64,000 nucleotides of DNA from Granulicella pectinivorans (GTDB taxonomy: Bacteria; Acidobacteriota; Terriglobia; Terriglobales; Acidobacteriaceae). The notes below the pieces were generated by a model that was not told the DNA's origin, ran no database searches, and saw only the letters and a program-made list of their open reading frames with translations. Every line of letters starts with the position of its first letter. The stretch's first letter is position 1. Position numbers and translations under genes: made by a program. Location: contig NZ_FOZL01000002.1 of the NCBI RefSeq assembly GCF_900114625.1, positions 124,001-188,000 on the forward strand, given 5' to 3'. This document shows, piece by piece, positions 1 to 9,361 of this stretch.

Positions 1-2
1 AC

Positions 3-746
<744 letters not shown>

Positions 747-767
747 CGTCCTGCCAACAATCCGGGT

Positions 768-801
768 GCCCCACATCTCGCTTCTGAGATGTGGGGCTTT
801 T
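768..801 (+). terminator. Perfect 12-bp hairpin with T tail
   Basis: Bases 768-779 (gccccacatctc) pair perfectly with 786-797 around a 6-base loop and are followed by TTTT. It lies 21 bases after the DUF1015 stop, so it works as an intrinsic terminator. The surrounding text (ggtgccccacatctcg) resembles a dispersed palindromic repeat I recall from Acidobacteriaceae genomes. Confidence 0.85.
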
Positions 802-872
802 CGTTGCCGCGAATATCCATCCAGATGGCCACATTATCCATACAATCGCCCACGTTTTCCCATCCCAAAAAC

Positions 873-965
873 TACAGGTAAACCCCAAAGCAACCCAAAG
901 AAACACCCACAAAAACCCAAGTCCAACCACAAAACCCTGAAATTCACCACAAACCCTGAAATACG
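873..965. repeat. A/C-rich intergenic tract with short direct repeats
   Basis: The stretch between the DUF1015 terminator and the transporter gene is rich in A and C. It contains repeated units such as aacccaaag (twice) and accacaaa(a)ccctgaaat (twice, ending near 945 and 964). No gene is seen. Similar CACCA/ACCACAAA-rich tracts occur between genes in related acidobacteria as I recall; their role is unknown. Confidence 0.5.
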
Positions 966-981
966 CGAGGATTAGGCAAGC

Positions 982-1674
982 CTATCTGCCAAACCGGAAC
1001 GGGTTGAAGTCCCTCGCCCGATCGAACGTATCCACACCCTCCGCCTTCTTCAGCCACCCAATCACCGCATACGTCAGAGGCGTCGCCAGCGTCTCATACC
1101 CCACCTTCAGCAGCCAACCCGTCCAGATCATCTTGAAGATCGTTCCAAGCGGCAACTGACCAACAAACATCAATGAAATCACTAAGGTCGTGTCCACCAA
1201 CTGACCCACCACGGTCGATCCGATCGTCCTCGTCCAAAGCTTTTCCCCATTCGTCCACAGCTTCATCCGCGCCATCGTGTACGAGTTCGCAAACTCCCCA
1301 CCCCAAAACGCCATCAGCGAAGACGCCAGAATCCGCGGAATAAACCCGAAAACCGTCTGAAAAGCCTGCTGATTGTGCCACCCCGGGTCCGACGGCAGCA
1401 GAATCGCCACCGCGCTCACCGCATACAGCAGAGCCGTCCCAAAGAACCCCAGCCAGATCGCCCGTCGCGACGCGGCAAACCCATAGATCTCCGTGAAGAC
1501 ATCCCCAAAGATGTAAGTGATAGGAAACAAAAGCATGGCAGCCGAGGTCGACACCGGCCCAATCTTCACCACCTTCTGCGCCACAAGGTTCGAAACCAGC
1601 AGAATGACGACGAACGCCGTCGTCAGCGCATCGAGGTAGATAAATCTCCCCGCTCGTTTGTCGGTGCCTGTCAT
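982..1674 (-). CDS. Queuosine precursor transporter (YhhQ/QPTR, VUT family)
   Basis: A 230-residue integral membrane protein with about six hydrophobic segments. The LTTAFVVILLVSNLVAQK start, the PITYIFGDVFTEIYG segment and the ASSLMAFWGGEFANSYTMARMK block are typical of the YhhQ/QPTR family, which imports queuosine precursors (preQ0/preQ1) for tRNA modification; some members were earlier called vitamin uptake transporters. The ATG at 1674 is chosen because AAAGGGA lies just upstream; a TTG 17 codons earlier sits inside the acs terminator. It follows acs on the same strand but the strong hairpin between them argues for separate transcription. I saw no preQ1 riboswitch in the short leader. Substrate is inferred from family only. 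Confidence 0.85.
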   Translation of the reverse strand: MTGTDKRAGRFIYLDALTTAFVVILLVSNLVAQKVVKIGPVSTSAAMLLFPITYIFGDVFTEIYGFAASRRAIWLGFFGTALLYAVSAVAILLPSDPGWHNQQAFQTVFGFIPRILASSLMAFWGGEFANSYTMARMKLWTNGEKLWTRTIGSTVVGQLVDTTLVISLMFVGQLPLGTIFKMIWTGWLLKVGYETLATPLTYAVIGWLKKAEGVDTFDRARDFNPFRFGR

Positions 1675-1723
1675 GGTTCCCTTTAGATTGCAGGAGTGCG
1701 CGCTTCGGTGCGATTTTTGACGC

Positions 1724-1758
1724 AAAAAAACCCGCGCCCCGAGATCGAAGCGCGGGTT
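1724..1758 (-). terminator. Intrinsic terminator after acs
   Basis: On the minus strand AACCCGCGC (1758-1750) pairs with GCGCGGGTT (1737-1729) around a 12-base loop and runs into a seven-base T tract (1730-1724). It lies 14 bases after the acs stop codon and upstream of the transporter gene. Confidence 0.85.
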
Positions 1759-1771
1759 CCCTGTTCCGCCA

Positions 1772-3733
1772 TTACTCGTCTGTTTCCTTCAACTTAGCCA
1801 GTACACCAAAGTCCTCGAGCGTCGTCGTATCACCGCTCACCGTTCCCGTCGTTGCCAACTCTCGCAGCAGACGCCGCATGATCTTGCCCGAACGCGTCTT
1901 CGGCAGCATCTGTGTAAAGCGCAGATCGTCCGGACGAGCCAGCGCTCCGATCTCCTTCGCAACCCACTGCCGTAGCTCCTGTTTCAGCGCATCCGTGGGC
2001 TCAACGCCCTCTTCCAGCGTGACGAACGCAGCGATCGCCTGCCCCTTCATCTCGTCCGGACGCCCCACCACCGCAGCCTCCGCGACCTTGCCATGCGCCA
2101 CCAGCGCGGACTCGATCTCCATCGTGCCCAACCGATGTCCACTGACGTTGATGACGTCGTCCACCCGGCCCATCAGCCAGAAATACCCGTCCTCATCCCT
2201 CCGGGCACCATCTCCGGTGAAGTACGAGCCCGGAATCTCCGAGAAATAAGACGACACATACCGCGCGTGGTCCCCATAGATCGTCCGTGCAATCGCCGGC
2301 CAGGGCTTACGAATCACCAGCAGGCCGCCCTGCCCCGCCGGAACCGGATCTCCCTCTTTCGTAACGACTTCCGGCACCACGCCAAAAAACGGCTTGGTCG
2401 CCGAACCCGGCTTAGCCGCAATCGCACCCGGAATCGGAGCCAGCACATGCATCCCCGTCTCCGTCTGCCAGTACGTATCGACGATCGGGCAGCGCTCCTT
2501 GCCAATCTCCCGGTGGTACCACATCCACGCCTCCGGGTTGATCGGTTCGCCGACAGTACCCAGAAGCCGCAGCGAAGCCAGCGAGTAGCCCTTCACCCAT
2601 TGATCCCCCCACTTGATAAACGCGCGGATCGCGGTCGGTGCCGTATAGAAAACAGTGACTTGATGGTCGTCGACGATCTTCCAGAACCGGTCATTCTGCG
2701 GCCAGTTGGGAGCCCCCTCGTACATCACGACCGTCGCGCCGCACTGCAGCGGCCCGTACACCACGTAGCTGTGGCCCGTCACCCAGCCGATATCGGCGGT
2801 GCACCAGTACACATCGTCCGGTCGCAGATCGAAGACATATTTGGTCGTCAGGTACGTGCCCACCGCATAGCCGCCGGTCGTGTGGACCAGCCCCTTCGGC
2901 TTACCCGTCGTCCCGGAAGTATAGAGAATATAAAGGGGATCCTCCGCATCCATCCACTCCGGAGCGCACTCCGCCGAAGCAGCCGCGACAGCCTCATGCC
3001 ACCAGAGATCGCGCCCTTCCACCATGTTCACCGGCGAACCCGACCGCTGATACACGATCACATGCTGCACGCTCGTACACTTCTGCAGCGCTTCGTCGAC
3101 GATCGCCTTCAGCTTGATCTCAGAACCACGCCGATAGCTCGTATCCTGCGTAATCACCGCCACGCACGCCGAATCGTTCACCCGGTCCGAGATCGCATGC
3201 GCTGCAAAACCGCCAAACACCACCGAATGAATCGCTCCAAGGCGCGCACAGGCCAGCAGCGCAATCGCAAGCTCCGGGCACATGCCCATGTACACGGCGA
3301 CACGGTCTCCGCGCTTCACCCCGATGTTCTTCAAAACATTGGCAAACTTCTGCACCTCGCCATGCAGCTCCCCGTAGGTGATCTTCCGAACCTCGCCCGG
3401 CTCACCCTCCCACAGCAGCGCGACCTTGTCCTTCAGCGCTCCATTGGCGTGGCGGTCGACGCAGTTATGCGACAGATTCATCTTTCCGTCCGTGAACCAC
3501 TTCGCATCCGGAAACTCGCCCTCGAGCACCTTCTTCCAGGGGGCAAACCACTCCAGTTCGCTTGCAGCCTCGCCCCAAAAGCCCTCCGGATCGTCGACGC
3601 TGCGGCGATAAAGCGCCTCGTACTCGGACTCGCTTTTGATGTGCGCCTTGGCGGCAAAGTCGGCAGGCGCCGGAAAGACACGGTTCTCACGGAGCAGCGA
3701 CGAAAAGTTTTCAGTCAGTTTTTCTTCCAGCAT
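1772..3733 (-). CDS. acs: Acetyl-coenzyme A synthetase
   Basis: A 653-residue AMP-forming acetate:CoA ligase that converts acetate, ATP and CoA to acetyl-CoA, allowing growth on or salvage of acetate. The length equals the E. coli enzyme (652). The adenylation signature YTSGTTGKPKG, the WQTETG motif and the C-terminal PKTRSGKIMRR motif are all present; the lysine in that last motif is the one controlled by reversible acetylation in Salmonella Acs, so the same control is possible here. The ATG at 3733 gives the family length; an ATG at 3769 in frame would add 12 residues. Transcribed alone, with its own terminator. Confidence 0.95.
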   Translation of the reverse strand: MLEEKLTENFSSLLRENRVFPAPADFAAKAHIKSESEYEALYRRSVDDPEGFWGEAASELEWFAPWKKVLEGEFPDAKWFTDGKMNLSHNCVDRHANGALKDKVALLWEGEPGEVRKITYGELHGEVQKFANVLKNIGVKRGDRVAVYMGMCPELAIALLACARLGAIHSVVFGGFAAHAISDRVNDSACVAVITQDTSYRRGSEIKLKAIVDEALQKCTSVQHVIVYQRSGSPVNMVEGRDLWWHEAVAAASAECAPEWMDAEDPLYILYTSGTTGKPKGLVHTTGGYAVGTYLTTKYVFDLRPDDVYWCTADIGWVTGHSYVVYGPLQCGATVVMYEGAPNWPQNDRFWKIVDDHQVTVFYTAPTAIRAFIKWGDQWVKGYSLASLRLLGTVGEPINPEAWMWYHREIGKERCPIVDTYWQTETGMHVLAPIPGAIAAKPGSATKPFFGVVPEVVTKEGDPVPAGQGGLLVIRKPWPAIARTIYGDHARYVSSYFSEIPGSYFTGDGARRDEDGYFWLMGRVDDVINVSGHRLGTMEIESALVAHGKVAEAAVVGRPDEMKGQAIAAFVTLEEGVEPTDALKQELRQWVAKEIGALARPDDLRFTQMLPKTRSGKIMRRLLRELATTGTVSGDTTTLEDFGVLAKLKETDE

Positions 3734-4262
3734 CTCGATCCAATCCCTCTTGCGTACCCCGTCACACATCGACTGGCCACAATTGTGTTACCCGAAAAGG
3801 TATCTCATTGCGAATACGACCATCAAATCGCCATCCTCATGGTTGGATAAGTGATTTGCGAGCGTCGTGCAATCCAGTAGGGCTCCGGTCCTAGGGTCAT
3901 CTAGGCGACCGCGGATTCCCGTCCATGCGCCGCCGCAGGATATGTGCCTAACCTGGTTACAAATAATTGGTTACTTTTTCATTACCAAAAACATCACCGA
4001 CATGCAAAAAAGTAAGCTTTTACCGCCAAAAGCACTTGTTTTCAACAAAATGAGTACAAGGGAACAGGCTCGGGTCTACTCTCATCCATAGGAAGTTTGA
4101 AGGATATGCGGACGCGTATGATCCGATGAAACCAAACATGTTCCCCGGATGTACTTTCCCTTTGTCCAGGCGCATGGAGTTCTACAATTTTCTGAGCGAG
4201 CGGACACTCACGTTTTGCAAGCCGCTGCACCCGTTGAAGCACAGCAAGGATTAGGAACGCTT
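3734..4262. other. Intergenic control region between acs and a divergent gene
   Basis: A 529-base gap without a convincing gene between the divergent acs and the alanine-rich membrane protein gene. It is more AT-rich than its surroundings near 3955-4060, as expected for promoters. An inverted repeat CCTAG-6-CTAGG lies at 3890-3905, upstream of acs, and could be an operator. Short open frames here (for example 3867-4091) have no ribosome site and no recognisable sequence and were not accepted. Confidence 0.5.
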
Positions 4263-4901
4263 ATGCTCGACTCCACACCGGCCGTTGTCTTTGTTCTGAT
4301 GTTGATCGCGCCCTGTGCGATCGCCCTTTGGGGAGACAAGAAAAAGAAGGCGAAGCAACACGCTGAGCTTGAAGGGCGAACGGCACGCAAAGCGATTGCG
4401 ACTCCAAAGTCGGATTCGGTACCGGTCTTTGCTTCTCCTGAGTCTGCACCTCCCCCAGTAATACCCGTCGCCAGGACGCAACCTTCTGCCCGTCCGCAGA
4501 CATCCCGCAACTACACGCAGGGCCGCGACCCCTACGAACTCACGGCGCGTCTCTACGCGCAGCCGACCAGCTCTTTTGTCGAGACTTACGCAGAGTCTGT
4601 AAGCGAGCAAGACCCCGCCGAGGCTCTGCTGGCCCAGGCAGCAGCGGCCAAGGCCCGGGCGGTGGCGCTGGCAGAGGCGGCAAGAGCCGCACAGGCCAAG
4701 GCCCAGGCAGCGGCTGAAGCGGCAGACCACGCAGCCCACGCCGCAGCCGTAGCCCATAAGGCGGCACAGACGGAACGCGACCTCCAGGCCCAAATCACGA
4801 TGCAGGAACAGGCGAGAACAGCCTCCGGGGAGCACATCCTCCCCGCAACCCACCCCTCCCTCGACTTTCCCCGCTCCGGAAAGCCCCGACGCGCCGCATA
4901 A
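4263..4901 (+). CDS. Alanine-rich membrane-anchored coiled-coil protein
   Basis: A 212-residue protein of unknown function. Residues about 5-22 form one membrane helix (TPAVVFVLMLIAPCAIALW) followed at once by a lysine cluster (DKKKKAK), so the rest is probably cytoplasmic. A proline/serine-rich linker follows, then about 80 residues made almost entirely of Ala, Glu, Lys, Arg and Gln with repeated AEAA/AKAQ patterns, which predict a long coiled coil, similar in style to TolA or plant LEA segments. The ATG at 4263 has AGGA six bases before it; an in-frame ATG at 4149 lacks a ribosome site. The C-terminus is basic (GKPRRAA). No family is recognised. Confidence 0.65.
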   Translation: MLDSTPAVVFVLMLIAPCAIALWGDKKKKAKQHAELEGRTARKAIATPKSDSVPVFASPESAPPPVIPVARTQPSARPQTSRNYTQGRDPYELTARLYAQPTSSFVETYAESVSEQDPAEALLAQAAAAKARAVALAEAARAAQAKAQAAAEAADHAAHAAAVAHKAAQTERDLQAQITMQEQARTASGEHILPATHPSLDFPRSGKPRRAA

Positions 4902-4914
4902 CTTCTTTGCCTGC

Positions 4915-4950
4915 AAGGAGAAAGGCCTCCAACGGGAGGCCTTTCTCCTT
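4915..4950. terminator. Bidirectional hairpin between convergent genes
   Basis: A perfect 16-bp inverted repeat, aaggagaaaggcctcc at 4915-4930 and its complement at 4935-4950, with a 4-base loop. It lies between the convergent alanine-rich protein gene and uxaC and probably ends both transcripts. Confidence 0.75.
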
Positions 4951-4967
4951 TACGGAAGAGGAGTCTT

Positions 4968-6383
4968 CTAGAGCTTGTACGCTTTGCGCACCAGCCCGAC
5001 GGTAAGGTCGGAAGCCAGTTCAAAGGCCTCATCCTCATCGATGCGGTGCTCGGCCACCAGGCGACCCAGAAACGCGCAATCCACGCGACGCGCCACATCG
5101 TGTCGTGCAGGAATAGACAAGAGCGCACGCGTGTCGTCATTGAAACCTACGGTGTTATAAAACCCAGCAGTTTCAGTCACTTGCTCGCGAAAACGCATCA
5201 TCCCCTCGGGCGAATCGTGGAACCACCAGCTCGGCCCAAGACGCAGGCACGGATAGTGGCCGGCCAGCGGCGCGAGTTCGCGAGAGTACGTCGTCTCGTC
5301 CAGCGTGAAGAGGATGAAGGTGAAACCGGGCTCGTTGCCGTACTTCGAAAGGAGCGGCCGAAGCGAACGCACGTACTCGGTCGGCGAGGGAATATCGCAT
5401 CCCTTGTCGCGGCCGAACCTCTCGTAGACGCCAAGGTTGTGGTTGCGCACCGAGCCGGGGTGGAGCTGCATGGTCAGACCATCTTCCACGCTCATGCCGG
5501 CCAGTTCGGTCAGCATCTGCGCTTGGAAGAGCTCAATATCGCCTGCCTCGGTCTTACCGGTATAGATGCGCTCGTAGAGGCGTGTCGCCTCGTCGATCGG
5601 CAGATCGGCGGTCATGGCGGTGAGGTGACCGTGATCGGTGGCGGTAGCTCCATTGGCGATGAAGAACTGGCGGCGCTGCCGCAGAGCGTTCAGGTAGCCC
5701 TTCCAGTTCGTCACATCTTCCTTCGTGATGGCGCCGAGCTTCTCGATGTTCTCCTTGAAACCGACGTATTCGGCGTCGATGACGGCGTCTGGGCGGAAGG
5801 TGGGCAAGATGCGGCCCTTCCAGCCCGAGGCCTTGATGGCCTGGTGGTACTCCAGTGAGTCGGTAGCGGTATCGGTGGTGGAGAGGACCTCAATATTGAA
5901 GCGCTCGTAGAGCGATCGGGGAAGAAACTCGGGAGTCTGAAGAGCCTCGTCGATGATGTCGTAGTAGTGGTCGGCGTTCTCGGGCTTCAGTCGCTCGGTG
6001 AGGCCGAAGTTCGTCGAAAAAGCGTAGTCGAGCCAGAGGCGGGTCGGAGTACCGCGGAAGAGGTAGTAGTGCTTCGCAAAAACGCGCCAGGCCTCGCGCG
6101 GATCGATGTTGTCGGCGGCATGCGGATCTCCCTTCACGCCAGCCTGAGGGACGCCGAGCGACTCAAGCGGGACACCCTGCGAGTAGAGCATGCGGAAGAC
6201 GTAATGATCCGGCTGCAGGAAGAGCGCCGTGGGGTTGGCAAAGGGCTTGTTCTCGGCGAACCAACGGGGTTCCGTATGGCCGTGCGGCGAAATAATCGGG
6301 AGGTCCTTGACGGCGTCGTAGAGCCGAGCGGCGACGCTGCGGATGGCGGGCTCCGCCGGGAAAAGCCTGTTTGGATCAAGCAT
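4968..6383 (-). CDS. uxaC: Uronate (glucuronate/galacturonate) isomerase
   Basis: A 471-residue cytoplasmic amidohydrolase-fold enzyme that isomerises D-glucuronate to fructuronate and D-galacturonate to tagaturonate, the first step of hexuronate breakdown. The N-terminal metal motif ISPHGHTEP (HxH), the WxxxxKHYYLFRGTPT-type segment and the SYGxxxGF-like TVGFNDDTRALLSIPARHDVARR tail region match UxaC, and the length is that of the family. The ATG at 6383 is preceded by AGAGG at good spacing; the frame stays open far upstream but that part overlaps the divergent GH20 gene. No other hexuronate genes are adjacent, so the pathway is completed elsewhere. Confidence 0.93.
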   Translation of the reverse strand: MLDPNRLFPAEPAIRSVAARLYDAVKDLPIISPHGHTEPRWFAENKPFANPTALFLQPDHYVFRMLYSQGVPLESLGVPQAGVKGDPHAADNIDPREAWRVFAKHYYLFRGTPTRLWLDYAFSTNFGLTERLKPENADHYYDIIDEALQTPEFLPRSLYERFNIEVLSTTDTATDSLEYHQAIKASGWKGRILPTFRPDAVIDAEYVGFKENIEKLGAITKEDVTNWKGYLNALRQRRQFFIANGATATDHGHLTAMTADLPIDEATRLYERIYTGKTEAGDIELFQAQMLTELAGMSVEDGLTMQLHPGSVRNHNLGVYERFGRDKGCDIPSPTEYVRSLRPLLSKYGNEPGFTFILFTLDETTYSRELAPLAGHYPCLRLGPSWWFHDSPEGMMRFREQVTETAGFYNTVGFNDDTRALLSIPARHDVARRVDCAFLGRLVAEHRIDEDEAFELASDLTVGLVRKAYKL

Positions 6384-6506
6384 CGTGAAACCTCTTTCGA
6401 AAAGATGGGCGGCATGGGACGCCAGCCCTAGAAGCGTATCAAAGTTGTCGGACCTCTGGCTGATGTGCTGGGAAACCGGGGCTTTATCGGGGTACCTTCC
6501 ATCCTG

Positions 6507-6512
6507 TACGGT
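6507..6512 (+). promoter_or_regulatory. Putative -10 box of a leaderless GH20 gene
   Basis: TACGGT stands six bases before the ATG at 6519 and no Shine-Dalgarno sequence is visible, fitting the leaderless layout seen repeatedly in this window. It matches the TANNNT pattern only loosely. Confidence 0.35.
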
Positions 6513-6518
6513 AGTGCC

Positions 6519-8741
6519 ATGCGATTCTTTCGTGGTCTCCCCGTTGTTGCGTTGCTCTCGATTGCCGCGGTTGGCTCCGCGCAGGCCCCCTCCCTGAAGT
6601 TGATTCCGATGCCGCGCGAGGTCGCGGTCTTGCCGGAGCAGTCGCTGGCGGGGGGCGTACGGGTAGTCTGTCCGGGATGCGATCCGCAGGACCAGTTTGC
6701 GGCGGACGACCTTTCCCAAACACTGGCTGCGCGCGGTGTGCCCACAGGTGCGGGCTTCACCATTCAACTTGCGCGGCGCTCGTCGACTAACGTGCCTGCG
6801 ACCGAGGCCGCCGAGGGCTACACCATCTCCGTGAACGCGCTGACACTGACGGTCAATGCCGTGACCGAGGCTGGACTCTTCTACGGAGCGCAGACGGTAA
6901 AGCAGATGATCGACGGCACGGGCGCGAAGTCTGTTCTGCATGCGGCCACAATCCGCGACTGGCCGGCGATGAAGTATCGCGGGTTGCATGACGATCTGTC
7001 GCGCGGGCCGGTGCCTACGCTGGCATTCCAGAAGCACCTGATCCAGACGCTGGCGGCTTATAAGGTGAATATCTACTCGCCGTACTACGAAGAGACGCAG
7101 CAGTACATCACCGATCCCCTCGCTTCGGTGCCGAATGGATCGATCTCTCCGGCGGATGCGAAAGAGCTCTCGGCCTTCGCGGCGAAGTACCACATCACCG
7201 TCCTGCCGGAGCAGGAGGCCTTTGGGCATCTGCGGCACATTCTAAACTGGGAACAATATGCACAGGTTGCGGAGACGCCGCATGGAGCTGTGCTGGCGCC
7301 CGGCCAGCCGCATTCGCTCGAGATCATCAAGAGCTGGTTCACGGAGCTCGCCCAGGACTATCCGAACTCGCCGTTTCTGCATCTCGGTGCGGACGAAACC
7401 TTCGATCTCGGCGTTGGGCAGACGAAGTCCGATGTCGATGCGCGGGGGCGCGCGGCGGTGTACCTCGACTTTATGCAGAACATCGTGACGGCCCTTCAGC
7501 CTCTGCATAAGAAGTTGTTGTTCTGGGGTGATATCGCCCAGGATGCTCCTGCGCTGCTGAAGGCCATGCCGCAGAACTTCAAGAACCAGACGATCGCCGT
7601 AGCCTGGGGGTATTCGCCCAGCCCGACGGGATTCGCAAAGATCATCACGCCTTACTCGAACGCGGGGATCGAGGTCTGGGTCGCTCCGGCCATCAATAAC
7701 TACCGTCAGGTGTATCCCAACTTCAACCTGGGTTTACCGGATGTGCAGCAGTTCACACGGGACGGGCAGAAGTACGGCGCAACGGGGCAGTTGAATACGC
7801 TCTGGAACGACGATGGCGAGTCGCTGGCGGATCAGAACTGGTATGGGCTTCTGTTTGGCGCGGCTGCTGCCTGGCAGCAGGGGGAGAGCTCGATTCCGGC
7901 CTATCAGCAGGCATATGGCGAGGTCTTCCACGGGGATAAGACCGGCAAGATCAACCAGGCCCAGATGGAGTTGATGGCCGCGATGGACCTGATGACGCAG
8001 GCCAAGGTGATTGCACCGACAGAGGGTTCAGATGGACTGTACTGGGTTGATCCGTGGTCTCCCGATGGGCAGAAGTTCGCGGCGAAGATGCGCCCACTGA
8101 ATGCGGAGTTGAGACTGCACGCGGAGAAGGCGATCCAGTTGATTCATGAGGCGCGGAATGCGGCCCCGGCGTTCGCTACGCCGAAGATGCTGGTGGCAGG
8201 CGCACCGGCGCTGGCTTACTCGGATACGCCGGATCCGGCGAATGCCTATCCTTCGAATCCGACGACACTGCGGGAGTCGAATGCGCTGGATGCCATGGAG
8301 TTTGGGGCGCGGCGTGTGGACTTTCTCGGGTTGAAGTTCCAGCTTGCGGATGAGATGGCGGCGGGGTATGCGCGGGCGCAGGCCGACATCCCCATCCTGG
8401 CCCAGATGAGCGCCCAGGCACGCAGATCCGATAACTCGCTCCACTCCGTCAACCGCGAGCTCTCCGACATCAACGGCGTGAACGGCCGGCTGCAGGATCT
8501 GATCCAGGCATATTCGCTGCATCGGGATCTTTTTCAGCAGACGTGGCTGCGCACGAACAGGCCTTATGCGCTGCGCCCGATCCTGGAGAGGTACGACAAC
8601 GCAATCCGCCTCTGGATCGCGCGCGTAGATCGCTTCCGCTCGGCGCAAAGGCAGTATTCGGAGGTAAAGACGCTGCCATCGGCGTCCACCCTGGATATCC
8701 CTCCGGCGCCTCCAGTGGCCTGCTGTGCGGTGAATCAGTAA
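6519..8741 (+). CDS. Secreted GH20 beta-N-acetylhexosaminidase
   Basis: A 740-residue exported glycoside hydrolase of family 20 that removes terminal N-acetylglucosamine or N-acetylgalactosamine from glycans such as chitin or peptidoglycan fragments. An N-terminal signal peptide (MRFFRGLPVVALLSIAAVGSAQA) is followed by a GH20 N-terminal alpha/beta domain (about 30-140) and a TIM barrel. The catalytic Asp-Glu pair lies in HLGADET (D292, E293), as in substrate-assisted GH20 enzymes. The C-terminal 230 residues are helical and not assigned. The ATG at 6519 is chosen because it starts the signal peptide; an earlier in-frame ATG at 6465 would spoil it. It could feed the NagA-containing neighbourhood 7 kb downstream. 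Confidence 0.88.
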   Translation: MRFFRGLPVVALLSIAAVGSAQAPSLKLIPMPREVAVLPEQSLAGGVRVVCPGCDPQDQFAADDLSQTLAARGVPTGAGFTIQLARRSSTNVPATEAAEGYTISVNALTLTVNAVTEAGLFYGAQTVKQMIDGTGAKSVLHAATIRDWPAMKYRGLHDDLSRGPVPTLAFQKHLIQTLAAYKVNIYSPYYEETQQYITDPLASVPNGSISPADAKELSAFAAKYHITVLPEQEAFGHLRHILNWEQYAQVAETPHGAVLAPGQPHSLEIIKSWFTELAQDYPNSPFLHLGADETFDLGVGQTKSDVDARGRAAVYLDFMQNIVTALQPLHKKLLFWGDIAQDAPALLKAMPQNFKNQTIAVAWGYSPSPTGFAKIITPYSNAGIEVWVAPAINNYRQVYPNFNLGLPDVQQFTRDGQKYGATGQLNTLWNDDGESLADQNWYGLLFGAAAAWQQGESSIPAYQQAYGEVFHGDKTGKINQAQMELMAAMDLMTQAKVIAPTEGSDGLYWVDPWSPDGQKFAAKMRPLNAELRLHAEKAIQLIHEARNAAPAFATPKMLVAGAPALAYSDTPDPANAYPSNPTTLRESNALDAMEFGARRVDFLGLKFQLADEMAAGYARAQADIPILAQMSAQARRSDNSLHSVNRELSDINGVNGRLQDLIQAYSLHRDLFQQTWLRTNRPYALRPILERYDNAIRLWIARVDRFRSAQRQYSEVKTLPSASTLDIPPAPPVACCAVNQ

Positions 8742-8844
8742 TCATTCCGGACGTGACGGAAGGTTTCGTCAAAGATTTGTAATCTTGGGCGTTACCTTTC
8801 GTCGTTTCAATCATCTAAAGGCAAAAGAGGTGTAAATTCGTAGC

Positions 8845-9240
8845 ATGGTGAACCGCAGCCAAATCGTGCACAAGACCAAGCTCCAGTGGAGTTTGCTGCT
8901 TGCTGTGCTTCTTGGAATCTGCTCGTTCTCCGCTCCGCACCTGCTTGGCCATGCGCACGCGCACCACACCGGTACCGGGCGCAATAGCGGCTCTTCGCAT
9001 CGTTCGCGTTCGGGCTCGTACAGTGCCGATGGCGACCACGACTCCGACGCCGTTGCAAAGCTGAAGGCATTCGATCCGCATACGCCGGATCATGCTGCAG
9101 CCGTCGTCGCTCTTATTCCCGCAGCAACCTTCACTCCGGTCCAGTGGGTCATGGTGGAAGTTGTCGCACCCCAGGATGAGGCGGTCGCTTCCCTGCTCCC
9201 GGGATCGCCGCATCGTGGCCGTGCCCCTCCTGTTGCCTAA
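8845..9240 (+). CDS. Small secreted His/Ser-rich protein
   Basis: A 131-residue protein with one hydrophobic segment at residues about 14-32 (signal peptide or anchor), then a stretch rich in His, Ser, Arg and Gly (HAHAHHTGTGRNSGSSHRSRSG) and a C-terminus ending PHRGRAPPVA. The His cluster could bind metal. The layout and the RAPP-like end remind me of small DUF2946-type secreted proteins, but the resemblance is too weak to assign. AGAGGTG lies about a dozen bases before the ATG. It precedes the carbonic anhydrase gene by about 120 bases on the same strand, and carbonic anhydrase needs zinc, but a link is only speculation. Confidence 0.6.
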   Translation: MVNRSQIVHKTKLQWSLLLAVLLGICSFSAPHLLGHAHAHHTGTGRNSGSSHRSRSGSYSADGDHDSDAVAKLKAFDPHTPDHAAAVVALIPAATFTPVQWVMVEVVAPQDEAVASLLPGSPHRGRAPPVA

Positions 9241-9361
9241 GAAAAACTCTCTCTAAAATCTGTCCGCTTTTTTGAAGTGTGGATGTGTGCGTCGATACGT
9301 GCCCCGCACCGGTCAGGATTGCGCCCATTGGCGCGTCCGCAACAGAGAAATTGAGGTTCTT

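Noticed and set aside
1675..1771. preQ1 riboswitch before the queuosine-precursor type transporter
   Set aside because: The leader contains the acs terminator and short spacer only; no preQ1 aptamer pattern was recognised.
2093..3850. Plus-strand frame of 585 codons across acs
   Set aside because: Arg/His/Pro-rich shadow of a clearly real acetyl-CoA synthetase gene.
6384..7238. Upstream extension of uxaC
   Set aside because: Antisense to the GH20 gene; family length and ribosome site fix the start at 6383.
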